The notes under the pieces: model-generated | The model's database searches: none | The model's input: the letters and a program-made list of their open reading frames with translations, nothing else | What the model was told of the DNA's origin: nothing | Shown: piece after piece, positions 1-9,619 of the stretch | Layout: each line of letters begins with the position of its first letter | How positions within the stretch are numbered: position 1 is the stretch's first letter | Made by a program: the position numbers and the translations under genes | Assembly: GCA_946615865.1 (NCBI GenBank) | Contig: CAMOIJ010000028.1 | Coordinates: 1-36,062, forward strand | DNA: 36,062 bases | Reading direction: 5' to 3' | DNA from: an uncultured Lachnospiraceae bacterium | Lineage (GTDB): Bacteria; Bacillota; Clostridia; Lachnospirales; Lachnospiraceae

Positions 1-1541
1 GAGGTCCCAACAGGATCGGCCAGGGTATCGAATTCGATTACTGCTGCGTACATGCGGCCAAATCGCTTCACAGCCTCGGATTTGAGACGATCATCGTCAA
101 CTGCAATCCCGAGACCGTCTCGACGGATTATGATACGTCGGACAAGCTCTATTTTGAGCCCCTGACCCTTGAAGACGTTCTCTCGATCTACAACAAGGAG
201 AAGCCTGTCGGCGTCATCGCCCAGTTCGGCGGCCAGACACCCCTGAACCTTGCGGCAGATCTTAAGGCCAACGGCGTCCGTATTCTCGGCACTCAGCCCG
301 AAGTTATCGACCTCGCGGAGGACCGCGACCATTTCCGCGCCATGATGGACAAACTCGGCATTCCCATGCCCGAGTCAGGAATGGCCACAACAGTTGAAGA
401 AGCAACGGAAATTGCCAATTCGATCGGCTATCCCGTCATGGTCCGTCCTTCCTACGTCCTCGGCGGACGCGGCATGGAAGTCGTCTATGATGATGATTCC
501 ATGAAAGATTACATGCTCGCGGCAGTCGGCGTTACACCGGACCGCCCGATCCTGATCGACAGATTCCTCAATCACGCTATGGAGTGTGAGGCAGACGCGA
601 TCAGCGACGGTGAGCACGCCTATGTTCCCGCTGTCATGGAGCACATTGAGCTCGCAGGCATTCACTCCGGCGACTCCGCCTGCATCATTCCTTCCAGACA
701 TATCCCGCAGGACAATCTGGAGACCATTAAGGAGTACACCCGCAAGATCGCGGAGGAAATGCACGTCGTCGGCCTCATGAACATGCAGTATGCTATCGAG
801 AACGGAAAGGTATACGTTCTGGAAGCCAATCCCAGAGCATCCCGAACCGTCCCGCTGGTATCCAAGGTCTGCGGAATCCGAATGGTCCCTCTTGCAACCG
901 AGATCATTACTTCCGAGATCACCGGCAGAACCTCTCCCGTGCGCGCGCTCGGAGAACGTACAATCCCTTACTACGGCGTTAAAGAAGCAGTCTTCCCCTT
1001 CAATATGTTCCAGGAAGTTGACCCGGTACTCGGACCCGAAATGCGCTCTACAGGCGAAGTTCTCGGCATCGCTTCCAAGACAGGTGAAGCTTACTTCAAA
1101 GCACAGGAGGCTGCCAATGCGACACTTCCCACAGAAGGGACTGTCCTGATCTCCGTCAATAAAAAGGATAAGCCTGAGGTGGCGGAAGTTGCTTCGATCT
1201 TCAGTGAATGCGGCTTCAAGATCCTGGCTACAGGAGGCACCTGTGATCTGATCCAGGAAGCCGGTATCCCCGCTGAGCGCGTCAAGAAGCTCTACGAGGG
1301 ACGTCCCAATATCCTTGACCTGATCACTAACGGAAAGATCCAGCTCATCGTCAACTCTCCTGTCGGCAAAGACAGCATTCACGACGACAGCTATCTTAGA
1401 AAGAACGCCATTAAGGCCCGCGTTCCTTACATCACCACGATCGATGCGGCCCGTGCGGCAGCTGAAGGAATCCGCTATGTCAAGAAGCACGGCGACAGCG
1501 AGATCCGTTCACTGCAGGAGTGGCACTCCCTGATCAAATGA
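1..1541 (+). CDS. carB: Carbamoyl-phosphate synthase large subunit, C-terminal half (5' truncated by window edge)
   Basis: The reading frame is open from base 3 and begins inside the protein at GPNRIGQGIEFDYCC, the hallmark at the start of the second (carbamoyl-phosphate) synthetase half. CarB makes carbamoyl phosphate from bicarbonate, ATP and ammonia passed on by CarA, feeding pyrimidine and arginine synthesis in the cytoplasm. The second ATP-grasp domain follows, including LEANPRASRTVPLVSK. The last 130 or so residues form the MGS-like allosteric domain (ILATGGTCDLIQEAG, then IVNSPVGKDS), which in homologues binds effectors such as UMP or ornithine. The protein ends at a TGA (1539-1541) immediately before a terminator. 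Internal ATGs, for example at 342, are not the real start. About half of the usual roughly 1070 residues lie outside the window. It is the only plus-strand gene here and converges on atpC. Confidence 0.97.
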   Translation, partial: GPNRIGQGIEFDYCCVHAAKSLHSLGFETIIVNCNPETVSTDYDTSDKLYFEPLTLEDVLSIYNKEKPVGVIAQFGGQTPLNLAADLKANGVRILGTQPEVIDLAEDRDHFRAMMDKLGIPMPESGMATTVEEATEIANSIGYPVMVRPSYVLGGRGMEVVYDDDSMKDYMLAAVGVTPDRPILIDRFLNHAMECEADAISDGEHAYVPAVMEHIELAGIHSGDSACIIPSRHIPQDNLETIKEYTRKIAEEMHVVGLMNMQYAIENGKVYVLEANPRASRTVPLVSKVCGIRMVPLATEIITSEITGRTSPVRALGERTIPYYGVKEAVFPFNMFQEVDPVLGPEMRSTGEVLGIASKTGEAYFKAQEAANATLPTEGTVLISVNKKDKPEVAEVASIFSECGFKILATGGTCDLIQEAGIPAERVKKLYEGRPNILDLITNGKIQLIVNSPVGKDSIHDDSYLRKNAIKARVPYITTIDAARAAAEGIRYVKKHGDSEIRSLQEWHSLIK

Positions 1542-1553
1542 TCGCATATAAGC

Positions 1554-1588
1554 AAAAAAAGAGATCGGACATCCGTCCGATCTCTTTT
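1554..1588. terminator. Bidirectional intrinsic terminator between carB and atpC
   Basis: An 11-bp perfect stem (1560-1570 with 1575-1585) closes a 4-nt loop. It has an A-run on its left (1554-1560) and a T-rich run on its right. It can therefore stop carB transcripts on the plus strand and the ATP synthase operon on the minus strand. It lies in the 62-bp gap between two convergent stop codons. Confidence 0.93.
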
Positions 1589-1603
1589 CATTTTATACAC
1601 CGG

Positions 1604-2008
1604 TTAATGCTTTGCACTGTTGATCCTGACCAGCGCTCTGTACAGCCTGGCTTCCGCTTTGACTCTGGAAATCTCATCCAGGTTATCATGCGAAAGTTTC
1701 TCTTCCGCTCTCTTCTTAGCTTCCATTGCTCTCGCGACATCAATATCTTCGCCCCATTCCCAGGTCGTGGGGATGAGACGGCAATGATTGTTCATCATCG
1801 AAAGCATTCCGCCGATACAAGCGGCTTTTCGCTCAGTTCCATCTTCCATCACTACCGTTGCAGTGCCCATTCCGATGGCAGTCACATAATTCATATGCCT
1901 GGCGAGAATGGCAAGATCACCGTGTATGGTGCGCAGTTTGACCCGCTGCACCTCTCCGTCATATTCAAGGCCATCCATAGAGACGACCTGTAACCGGAAG
2001 GTTGCCAT
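1604..2008 (-). CDS. atpC: F1Fo ATP synthase epsilon subunit
   Basis: This 134-residue protein has the epsilon-subunit layout: an N-terminal beta-sandwich (MATFRLQVVSMDGLEYDGEV, residues 1-20, and on to about 85) and a C-terminal helical hairpin. It is part of the central stalk and can inhibit ATP hydrolysis. The hairpin starts with IDVARA, matching the I(L)DxxRA motif through which epsilon of thermophilic Bacillus and related Firmicutes binds ATP, so nucleotide sensing is plausible. It is the last gene of the operon. An AGGGAGG-type site lies about 10 nt before the ATG, and the stop is followed by the bidirectional terminator at 1554-1588. Confidence 0.96.
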   Translation of the reverse strand: MATFRLQVVSMDGLEYDGEVQRVKLRTIHGDLAILARHMNYVTAIGMGTATVVMEDGTERKAACIGGMLSMMNNHCRLIPTTWEWGEDIDVARAMEAKKRAEEKLSHDNLDEISRVKAEARLYRALVRINSAKH

Positions 2009-2042
2009 AGCGTCTTCCTCCCTTCATTTGCGATTGTAATCT

Positions 2043-3437
<1,395 letters not shown>

Positions 3438-3451
3438 CTACTCCTTTAGTA

Positions 3452-4324
3452 TCAATTCCCTTCTGCGCCAGCAACGATCTCCGTGATCTCCTGCGTGATG
3501 CTCGCCTGTCTCGCTCTGTTGTAGTACAGGCTGAGTTTCTCGATCATCTCACTGGCATTGTCTGTGGCCGCTTCCATAGCGGTACGTCTCGCAGCCAGCT
3601 CACTTGCCACCGATACGTTGATGCTGGTGTACAAGAGACCCGCAAGATATTCAGGTACGATCGCGTTAAAGACAGTTTCACTGTCCGGTTCATAAAGAAT
3701 CAGATCGCGCACAGGCTCCTTTGTCTTCTGCTCGTCAGCATCCTCTTCTTCGAAATCAGAGAGAGGAAGCAGCGACGTCGAACGGGGAGTCTGCGTCATC
3801 ATGGAAACGAAGTCCGTATAGCACAGAAGAACGTGTCCGAATTTTCCTTTGGAATAAGCGTCACAGATCAGTTTGGCGATGCCGAAGCAGTCGGAAACGC
3901 TGATCCTTGCTACTTCCGCGTACGCTTCAGTGAAAAGTTCCACCCCGCGATGGCGGAAATACTCGACAGATTTCTTACCTATCGGCAGGACCATATAGTC
4001 GCGGCCCTTCGTCTCACTCTCCATAAACTTGAACAGGTTGGAGTTGTAGCCGCCCGCAAGTCCTCTGTCGCCGGCGATCACGATATACAGCCATTTATTG
4101 TTGGCCACCTGCTTCGTATACGGAGACTGGAAATCTGTATTTCCACGGGCAATTTCAATGAGAGTTTCCTTCATGATAGTAAAATAAGGTTTGCTCTGAT
4201 CTGCCTTCTCCTTGGCTTTACGAAGTTTGGATGCCGCCACCAGCTGCATGGCCTTGGTGATCTGCATGGTGTTCTGAACGCTTTTGATCCGGAGTTTTAC
4301 AGCTTTCATATTGGTAGCTGCCAT
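3452..4324 (-). CDS. atpG: F1Fo ATP synthase gamma subunit
   Basis: This 290-residue protein is the rotor shaft of F1. Its N-terminal helix has the typical LRIKSVQNTMQITKAMQLVA core and its C-terminal helix ends ASITQEITEIVAGA, the two segments that form the coiled coil inside the alpha3beta3 ring. The central Rossmann-like part contains IVIAGDRGLAGGYNSNLF, a gamma signature. A GGAGGG site precedes the ATG. The gene follows atpA, and the gap of about 31 bp carries one copy of a 16-bp tandem duplication. Confidence 0.97.
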   Translation of the reverse strand: MAATNMKAVKLRIKSVQNTMQITKAMQLVAASKLRKAKEKADQSKPYFTIMKETLIEIARGNTDFQSPYTKQVANNKWLYIVIAGDRGLAGGYNSNLFKFMESETKGRDYMVLPIGKKSVEYFRHRGVELFTEAYAEVARISVSDCFGIAKLICDAYSKGKFGHVLLCYTDFVSMMTQTPRSTSLLPLSDFEEEDADEQKTKEPVRDLILYEPDSETVFNAIVPEYLAGLLYTSINVSVASELAARRTAMEAATDNASEMIEKLSLYYNRARQASITQEITEIVAGAEGN

Positions 4325-4339
4325 ATTTTGATCCCTCCG

Positions 4340-4373
4340 TTATCTGTTTCTCTTCTTATCTGTTTCTCTTCTT
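4340..4373. repeat. 16-bp tandem duplication across the atpA stop codon
   Basis: The 16-mer TTATCTGTTTCTCTTC occurs twice back to back (4340-4355 and 4356-4371), with two further matching bases. The copy at 4356-4371 encodes the last residues of AtpA (KRNR and stop). The other copy lies in the atpA-atpG spacer, ending just before the atpG ribosome binding site. It looks like a recent slippage duplication that did not alter either reading frame. Confidence 0.9.
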
Positions 4374-5882
4374 TATGAACTCCTGCGTGTAAGCAGTCAG
4401 GGCTGCCTTCAGTGCTGTTTCAGCTTCTTCATCCAGGGCTCCGGTCTCACGGATCCTTCTCATAGCTGTCACTCCGTCCGGATCTTCATCCAGGCGTCTG
4501 TACATGCCTTTCTCATATTCCGCGATCTCATCGACCTCTACATCCGTGAGGATTCCTCTTACGACCGCGTAAAGGATCGCGACCTGCTTCTCTACGGGAA
4601 CAGGCTGAGATTTATCCTGTTTGAGGACTTCCACGATTCGTTCACCCTGTGCAAGACGCGCCTTGGTATCGGCGTCAAGGTCTGATCCGAACTGGGCGAA
4701 ACTCTGCAGTTCACGGTACTGGGAATAGATCAGTTTCAATGTACCGGCGACCTTTTTCATAGCCTTGATCTGCGCGTTGCCGCCGACTCGCGATACAGAG
4801 ATACCGGGGTTGACGGCGGGCATAATGCCGGAGTGGAAAAGCTCCGTTTCAAGGAAGATCTGGCCATCTGTGATGGAGATCACATTTGTAGGAATATAAG
4901 CGGATACGTCGCCTGCCTGCGTCTCAATGATCGGGAGCGCAGTGAGGGAACCGCCGCCCAGCTCATCGGAGAGTTTCGCCGCTCTCTCGAGAAGTCTGGA
5001 GTGTAGATAGAATACGTCTCCGGGATACGCCTCACGTCCCGGAGGACGGCGGATCAGCAGAGACAGGGCGCGGTATGCTACCGCGTGCTTGGAAAGATCA
5101 TCGTAAATGATCAGCACATGTTTGCCCTTATTCATGAAATACTCACCCATCGCACAGCCGGAATAGGGAGCAATGTACTGAAGCGGTGAGGGCTCTGAAG
5201 CAGTAGCCGCAACGACGATGGAGTATTCCATAGCGCCGCCTTCCTGCAGCTCGTTCACAATGCCTGTGACCGTAGAACGTTTCTGGCCGATCGCGACATA
5301 AATACAGATGACGTCCTTTCCCTTCTGGTTCAGGATCGTATCGATCGCGATCGTGGTCTTACCGGTCTGGCGGTCACCGATGATCAGCTCACGCTGGCCT
5401 CTTCCGATCGGGATCATGGAATCAATAGCCTTAATTCCTGTCTGAAGGGGCTCTTTAACGGGCTGTCTTTCAATAATTCCGTGTGCAGGGGATTCCACGG
5501 GACGAAACTCTGTGGTATCAATGGGGCCTGCACCATCGATCGGCTGTCCGATCGCGTTTACAACGCGGCCGATCATTGCTTCTCCTACGGGAACGGAAAC
5601 GACGCGGCCGGTTCTCTTTACTGTCTGGCCCTCGTTAATTCCCTTATCTTCGCCGAAAAGGACGACAGATACACTTGTTTCCTCAAGGTTCTGCGCCATG
5701 CCGAAGGTACCGTTCTCGAACTCAAGAAGCTCACCCGCCATGCAGTTCACCAGGCCGCTTACCCTGGAGATACCGTCACCGACGGTAAGGACCGTTCCGG
5801 TCTCATTCTGTATGATCGCATTCTGATAATTCTTGATCTGACTGCGGATCACCTGGGATATCTTCTCTGGTTTTAATTCCAT
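4356..5882 (-). CDS. atpA: F1Fo ATP synthase alpha subunit
   Basis: The 508-residue alpha subunit forms the non-catalytic nucleotide sites of F1. Its Walker A motif GDRQTGKT is at residues 169-176, followed by the conserved [11 protein letters not shown]. The usual [21 protein letters not shown] segment and the [15 protein letters not shown] region near the middle of the C-terminal half are intact. The N-terminal helix that binds delta (residues 1-22) is present. The gene starts 12 bp after the atpH stop. The C-terminus lies within a 16-bp tandem duplication, which does not change the frame. Confidence 0.98.
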   Translation of the reverse strand: MELKPEKISQVIRSQIKNYQNAIIQNETGTVLTVGDGISRVSGLVNCMAGELLEFENGTFGMAQNLEETSVSVVLFGEDKGINEGQTVKRTGRVVSVPVGEAMIGRVVNAIGQPIDGAGPIDTTEFRPVESPAHGIIERQPVKEPLQTGIKAIDSMIPIGRGQRELIIGDRQTGKTTIAIDTILNQKGKDVICIYVAIGQKRSTVTGIVNELQEGGAMEYSIVVAATASEPSPLQYIAPYSGCAMGEYFMNKGKHVLIIYDDLSKHAVAYRALSLLIRRPPGREAYPGDVFYLHSRLLERAAKLSDELGGGSLTALPIIETQAGDVSAYIPTNVISITDGQIFLETELFHSGIMPAVNPGISVSRVGGNAQIKAMKKVAGTLKLIYSQYRELQSFAQFGSDLDADTKARLAQGERIVEVLKQDKSQPVPVEKQVAILYAVVRGILTDVEVDEIAEYEKGMYRRLDEDPDGVTAMRRIRETGALDEEAETALKAALTAYTQEFIKKRNR

Positions 5883-5894
5883 TAGTTTATTCCT

Positions 5895-6434
5895 TTACAA
5901 TACTGTTTCACTGACCTTTTTGCGAAGGTCGGCAAGCCTGCCCATGACGGTGCCGTCCAGCAATCTGCCCCCGATCTCAACTTTGAGACCGCCGAGGACA
6001 CTGCCGTCGACTTTCTGCCTGAGAATAACTGTCTTTCCGCTGATCTGTTCCAATTTGGCTCTTAGTGAATCGACCTGCGCGTCTGTCAGTTCTACCGCGC
6101 TGGTCACTGTCGCCTCTTCAATACCGTGATCCTTGTTGTAAGATTCCCGGAATGTGCGGCAGCATGAGCCGAATCCTCTGAGCAGATTGTTCTCAAGCAG
6201 GATCATCAAGAAATTCTGCAGATACGGATGCAGCTGATCCCTGAATGCTTCTTCGAGAAGACCCAGACGTTCTCTTCTGGGGATCGAGGGTTCAAGGAGA
6301 AGCGTGATATAATCGGGGTTCTCCTTAAATATCACATTCACAGCTTCCATCTGCTTCAAAATCTCTTCGGAGAGACCTTCCTCCGCAGCAAGGTCGTACA
6401 GGCTCTGCCCGTACAGACTCGTCGCTGTCGTCAT
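5895..6434 (-). CDS. atpH: F1Fo ATP synthase delta subunit
   Basis: The 179-residue delta subunit (OSCP family) links F1 to the peripheral stalk. The N-terminal six-helix domain (YGQSLYDLAAEEG from about residue 8) and the C-terminal beta-rich end (LGGLKVEIGGRLLDGTVMGRL, residues about 147-167) match the family. The ATG overlaps the atpF stop by 4 nt (ATGA), indicating translational coupling of the two stator proteins. Confidence 0.95.
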   Translation of the reverse strand: MTTATSLYGQSLYDLAAEEGLSEEILKQMEAVNVIFKENPDYITLLLEPSIPRRERLGLLEEAFRDQLHPYLQNFLMILLENNLLRGFGSCCRTFRESYNKDHGIEEATVTSAVELTDAQVDSLRAKLEQISGKTVILRQKVDGSVLGGLKVEIGGRLLDGTVMGRLADLRKKVSETVL

Positions 6435-6940
6435 GATGCCTCTCCTACATTTTTAATGAACTCATCAATAAGCTTCTTGTGATCGGCTTCGTTGATCTCT
6501 TTTTCAACGACTTTACCCGCGATATCCATCGCGAGTCCGCCGATCTCATCCTTGACTTCATTGATCGCTTTCTTCTTCTCCTGTGCGATATCCGCCTCAG
6601 CTTTTCTGCGGATGCCTGCAGCAAGCTCCTGTGCCTGCTTCAGGGTCTCGTCCGCTTTGATCTGAGCTTCCTTCTGGGCGCTCTGCACGATCTGCGCAGC
6701 TTCCGCTTTGGCACCGGCAAGTCCCTCTTCGTACTGTACCTTGAGGCTGTCAGCGGCTTCCTTGGCCTCTCTTGCCTCTTTGATCTCCTGATCAGCCAGC
6801 TGTCTTCTCTTTTCAAGCACCTCGTTAATAGGTTTGAAAAGGAAACGCTTGATCAGGTACACCTGAATGAACAGGTTGAGGATCTGTGCGATGAAGGTCC
6901 ACGGGATGATCGTCACAAGTTCCTGTGTACCATTACTCAT
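6431..6940 (-). CDS. atpF: F1Fo ATP synthase b subunit
   Basis: This is a 169-residue stator subunit with one N-terminal membrane segment (about residues 9-30, IIPWTFIAQILNLFIQVYLI). A long charged, heptad-rich helix follows, full of Ala, Glu, Lys and Gln, which dimerises and reaches up to delta. The FKPINEVLEKRR motif directly after the membrane segment is typical. A GGAGG site precedes the ATG. A strongly structured 64-nt spacer separates it from atpE upstream, and it overlaps atpH downstream by 4 nt. Confidence 0.95.
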   Translation of the reverse strand: MSNGTQELVTIIPWTFIAQILNLFIQVYLIKRFLFKPINEVLEKRRQLADQEIKEAREAKEAADSLKVQYEEGLAGAKAEAAQIVQSAQKEAQIKADETLKQAQELAAGIRRKAEADIAQEKKKAINEVKDEIGGLAMDIAGKVVEKEINEADHKKLIDEFIKNVGEAS

Positions 6941-6954
6941 TTATGCCTCCTTGT

Positions 6955-6999
6955 GGCTGTGCAGTCCCGCCGGGGACTGTAGTTACTTCAGTAACAGCC
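6955..6999 (-). other. Branched RNA structure in the atpE-atpF spacer
   Basis: Two adjacent hairpins, CAGTCCC/GGGACTG (6962-6968 with 6973-6979, loop 4 nt) and GTTAC/GTAAC (6982-6986 with 6991-6995), are enclosed by GGCT/AGCC (6955-6958 with 6996-6999). They form a plausible three-way junction. There is no T-run on the minus strand, so a terminator is unlikely. An mRNA stability or processing role at the atpE 3' end is inference. Confidence 0.6.
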
Positions 7000-7004
7000 A
7001 GGAT

Positions 7005-7364
<360 letters not shown>

Positions 7365-7393
7365 TCAGAACACTGACATCCCTTTGTGTGCCA

Positions 7394-8158
7394 TTATCCT
7401 TCCGCAGCGTTCGCGATATACATGATCGTCAGCATTGTAAAGATAAATGCCTGCATCACTCCTGAGAACCAGTCAAAATAGAATGACAGGATCGCGGGAA
7501 TACCTACGCTGAGAATCGGTATGTGACTCAAAAAATCGCCCACAGCGCCGGGGATCAGGCCCAGCAGTGCGGCAGACGCCACAGCAAGCGCCGCGTAAAT
7601 GAGTCCGTTGATGACCACGCCGGACAGAATGTTGCCGAAATGACGGCACGCCATACTCACAGGCGTAGCGAGTTCTGAAAGGATGTTGAAGGGAGTCATG
7701 ACCGCGATCGGCTCCGTAAATCCCTTCATGTAACCTAAAATGCCGCCGGCCTTTATCTTTTCCATCGTGATCATGATGAAAACGACTACCGCCCAGGCCG
7801 CTTCCGTTGAAAGATCCGCTGTCGGACTTCTGAGAATTCCGGTCAGGCTGATCAGGTTAGACACGACACTTGTGGCAAACAAGGCTGACACAAAAGGGAT
7901 AAGCCTGTCAAATTTCGTTCCGCCAGTGTTGTTTCTGACAAGATTATTCGCCGAATCCACGAGCATCTCCGCGATTGCCTGACGCTTTGAGATCTTTTCA
8001 ACCTTAAGGTCTCTCGTCAGGTAAATACATAGTCCGGTGATGATCGCCATTACAATCCAGCTGACCACCCATGTCTCCGTGATCAGAATGTCACCGAGTA
8101 CAGGGATTCCCGTTGGAATTCGAAAGAATATCCTAGCTCCGGAAATATCAAATTCCAT
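7394..8158 (-). CDS. atpB: F1Fo ATP synthase a subunit
   Basis: This is a 254-residue multi-pass membrane protein that forms the ion half-channels beside the c ring. The essential stator arginine is R172 in ELATPVSMACRHFGNILSG, matching Arg210 of the E. coli protein. The C-terminal helix QAFIFTMLTIMYIANA matches the family's end. The N-terminal part is shorter than in E. coli, as usual for Firmicutes. It is followed by a 110-bp spacer to atpE and preceded by the subunit I gene. Confidence 0.96.
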   Translation of the reverse strand: MEFDISGARIFFRIPTGIPVLGDILITETWVVSWIVMAIITGLCIYLTRDLKVEKISKRQAIAEMLVDSANNLVRNNTGGTKFDRLIPFVSALFATSVVSNLISLTGILRSPTADLSTEAAWAVVVFIMITMEKIKAGGILGYMKGFTEPIAVMTPFNILSELATPVSMACRHFGNILSGVVINGLIYAALAVASAALLGLIPGAVGDFLSHIPILSVGIPAILSFYFDWFSGVMQAFIFTMLTIMYIANAAEG

Positions 8159-8181
8159 TTCTACACGTCCACCTCCTTCCT

Positions 8182-8589
8182 TTAGTTCTTAACCCCGCTT
8201 ATGATCCCTTTGCCTTTGATCAGAAGGCTCGGCCAGAGAAGGGGCAGGATCCCGGCCACAGGATTTATGAATTTAAGAACCATACAGAGGACGCACCAGA
8301 TGAGCTGCAGAAATGTCCTGTATCTGTAACTCACTTGCATTGATCGATATGCCTGGTCATAGTTCTCAATTCCGGCTACTTTCTGCACAGTCAGCGCCAT
8401 CAGGAAGAAATTCCCGACTGCGACCGCGCAGCCTCCGGCCGCTCCCAGAATGACCGGAAGCCCCATAGGGACCTGCTCGGGGAATACTCTGTTCAGGCCA
8501 AAAAATATACACACCATTAATACGCTGAGGATCAGTGATCCCAGCGCAACGAATATCGTCTCTTCTTTTACCGCTTTCTGCAGTTTCAA
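8182..8589 (-). CDS. atpI: ATP synthase subunit I (AtpI-like membrane protein)
   Basis: This 135-residue protein has four predicted membrane segments (about residues 12-32, 44-64, 92-110 and 113-128). Size and position directly before atpB fit the ATP synthase I family, which assists c-ring assembly or Mg2+ supply. The start codon is TTG (8587-8589), preceded by AGAGGA about 8 nt away. A stop codon lies only a few codons upstream, which makes this the best start. The sequence is poorly conserved, so the family call rests mainly on topology and context. Confidence 0.8.
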   Translation of the reverse strand: MKLQKAVKEETIFVALGSLILSVLMVCIFFGLNRVFPEQVPMGLPVILGAAGGCAVAVGNFFLMALTVQKVAGIENYDQAYRSMQVSYRYRTFLQLIWCVLCMVLKFINPVAGILPLLWPSLLIKGKGIISGVKN

Positions 8590-8625
8590 TCTCAGTTCCT
8601 CTTACTATTCGCCGACCATTGCCAG

Positions 8626-8650
8626 GGCGGCTCCGGATTCATAAGCCGCC
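8626..8650 (-). other. Hairpin between the AtpZ-like gene and atpI
   Basis: A 7-bp GC-rich stem, GGCGGCT/AGCCGCC (8626-8632 with 8644-8650), closes an 11-nt loop in the 70-bp spacer. No T-run follows on the minus strand, so it is not a standard terminator. It may attenuate or stabilise the transcript. Confidence 0.4.
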
Positions 8651-8659
8651 TATGGAAGA

Positions 8660-8923
8660 TCAGTTGTGGCTGTTAAAGGCAGGAGGTTCCTCCTCGCCTT
8701 TCTTCCGCTCTCTCTCGATGACTTTGATCCATAGTTTGTAAGCCGTCATAAAAGAGGCGCCAAGGCCAAAAATTAAGCCCGGAAAATAGATCCAAAGTCC
8801 GAGCCCAACTCTTGAAGTAAGAAGGTAACAGGCGCCCATACAGATCAGCACAGGCATCACAAGAGATAGTCCGAGCTGTCCAAGCATGATCAGTCTCTGT
8901 GAAATGTTTACCCAGTCCTTCAT
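8660..8923 (-). CDS. AtpZ/AtpI-family ATP synthase accessory protein
   Basis: This is an 87-residue protein with two membrane helices (about 12-35 and 41-63) and a charged C-terminal tail (ERERKKGEEEP). The second helix, IYFPGLIFGLGASFMTAYKL, matches the small AtpZ-type proteins encoded first in many Firmicute atp operons. The start is chosen at 8923 because AGGGAGG lies 7 nt before that ATG; longer frames upstream lack such a site and would overlap the promoter. It is the first gene of the operon, about 20 nt from the predicted transcription start. Confidence 0.82.
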   Translation of the reverse strand: MKDWVNISQRLIMLGQLGLSLVMPVLICMGACYLLTSRVGLGLWIYFPGLIFGLGASFMTAYKLWIKVIERERKKGEEEPPAFNSHN

Positions 8924-8949
8924 TACTTTCCTCCCTGATTTCCAGTTTA

Positions 8950-8978
8950 ATGATACACTTTTTCGTACCCTGTGACAA
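8950..8978 (-). promoter_or_regulatory. Predicted sigma-A promoter of the ATP synthase operon
   Basis: On the minus strand, TTGTCA (-35, 8973-8978) and TATCAT (-10, 8950-8955) are each 5/6 matches to consensus and are separated by exactly 17 bp. The predicted start near 8943 gives a leader of about 20 nt before the AtpZ-like gene. No other equally good promoter is seen in the gap. Confidence 0.75.
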
Positions 8979-8992
8979 TTAGATTTTGTCAC
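8972..8992. promoter_or_regulatory. Inverted repeat (possible operator) over the atp promoter -35 box
   Basis: GTGACAA-N7-TTGTCAC is a perfect 7-bp inverted repeat with a 7-nt spacer. One half contains the -35 hexamer of the atp promoter, so a bound protein would compete with RNA polymerase. I cannot assign it to a known regulator. Confidence 0.5.
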
Positions 8993-9062
8993 TATGCCGA
9001 AAGATGCGTTAAATAATACACAAAATGTACAAGATATTTACAATCTCTTCGATCCGGGGCAT

Positions 9063-9084
9063 AAAAAAGCGTCAGCCGCTCTTT
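9063..9084 (-). terminator. Intrinsic terminator after the Gx-family gene
   Basis: On the minus strand AAAGAGCG/CGCTTTTT forms an 8-bp stem (with one G-U pair) around GCTGA, followed by a T-run ending at 9063. It begins 5 nt after the stop codon of the Gx gene and separates that operon from the atp promoter. Confidence 0.8.
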
Positions 9085-9088
9085 TGCT

Positions 9089-9619
9089 TTATAGGAACAA
9101 TTTGGCAGGAAGCCTTTCGACCAGAATAAACGCTCCGATCCCGACGATGATCCCGGCAGTCATCCCCGAGAGGATGAGGACCGGCATATAGTGGATAAGC
9201 TGAGGCCCGGATACAAGCAGTATCGCCACTGCAAGCTGCCCCAGGTTATGGAAGACTCCCCCGGCCATGCTCACGCCGATTATAGAGAATCGATCCGTCT
9301 TCTTTAGCAGGTACATGATAAGAAAGCTTACACAGCTTCCTGCGAGTGAATAGAGTGCGGCAAACAGTCCGCTGAAAAGGAGTCCTGCCAGCAGTACGCG
9401 GATCAGGTTCGCCGCAAAGGCATATCGTGCGTCCATACGGTACATAATGACCAGCGGGACCAGATTGGCCAATCCGAGCTTGATACCGGGTATTCCCGCG
9501 TTTAAAGGAAATAAAACTTCCACATAGGAAAATATTAGGGCGAGGGCGGCAAGAAGCCCTGTAAGGGCAATTCTGCGCGCGGGAGAGCCATCATTTGGCG
9601 ATGACATCGACGGAGTCAT
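9089..9619 (-). CDS. Gx transporter family membrane protein (heptaprenyl diphosphate synthase component I-like)
   Basis: This is a 176-residue integral membrane protein with about five hydrophobic segments, starting with RIALTGLLAALALIFSYVEV. The GIPGIKLGLANLVPLVIMY motif is typical of the family annotated as heptaprenyl diphosphate synthase component I or Gx transporter, which resembles ECF-type substrate-binding subunits. Pairs of this protein with a NusG-domain-II protein occur in Firmicutes and, as I recall, include EetB/EetA of the flavin-based extracellular electron transfer locus; the actual substrate is unknown. The start is set at the ATG at 9617-9619, because a 10-nt perfect anti-16S match (AGGAGGTGAT) lies upstream with an 8-nt spacing. 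The gene overlaps the preceding gene by 29 nt, implying coupling. Confidence 0.82.
   Translation of the reverse strand: MTPSMSSPNDGSPARRIALTGLLAALALIFSYVEVLFPLNAGIPGIKLGLANLVPLVIMYRMDARYAFAANLIRVLLAGLLFSGLFAALYSLAGSCVSFLIMYLLKKTDRFSIIGVSMAGGVFHNLGQLAVAILLVSGPQLIHYMPVLILSGMTAGIIVGIGAFILVERLPAKLFL

Noticed and set aside
375-1490. A 371-codon minus-strand frame opposite carB
   Set aside because: CarB on the plus strand is unmistakable and the antisense protein resembles nothing known.
8673-8978. A second minus-strand frame overlapping the AtpZ-like gene
   Set aside because: It is out of frame with the AtpZ-like protein, which has a good ribosome binding site and membrane topology.
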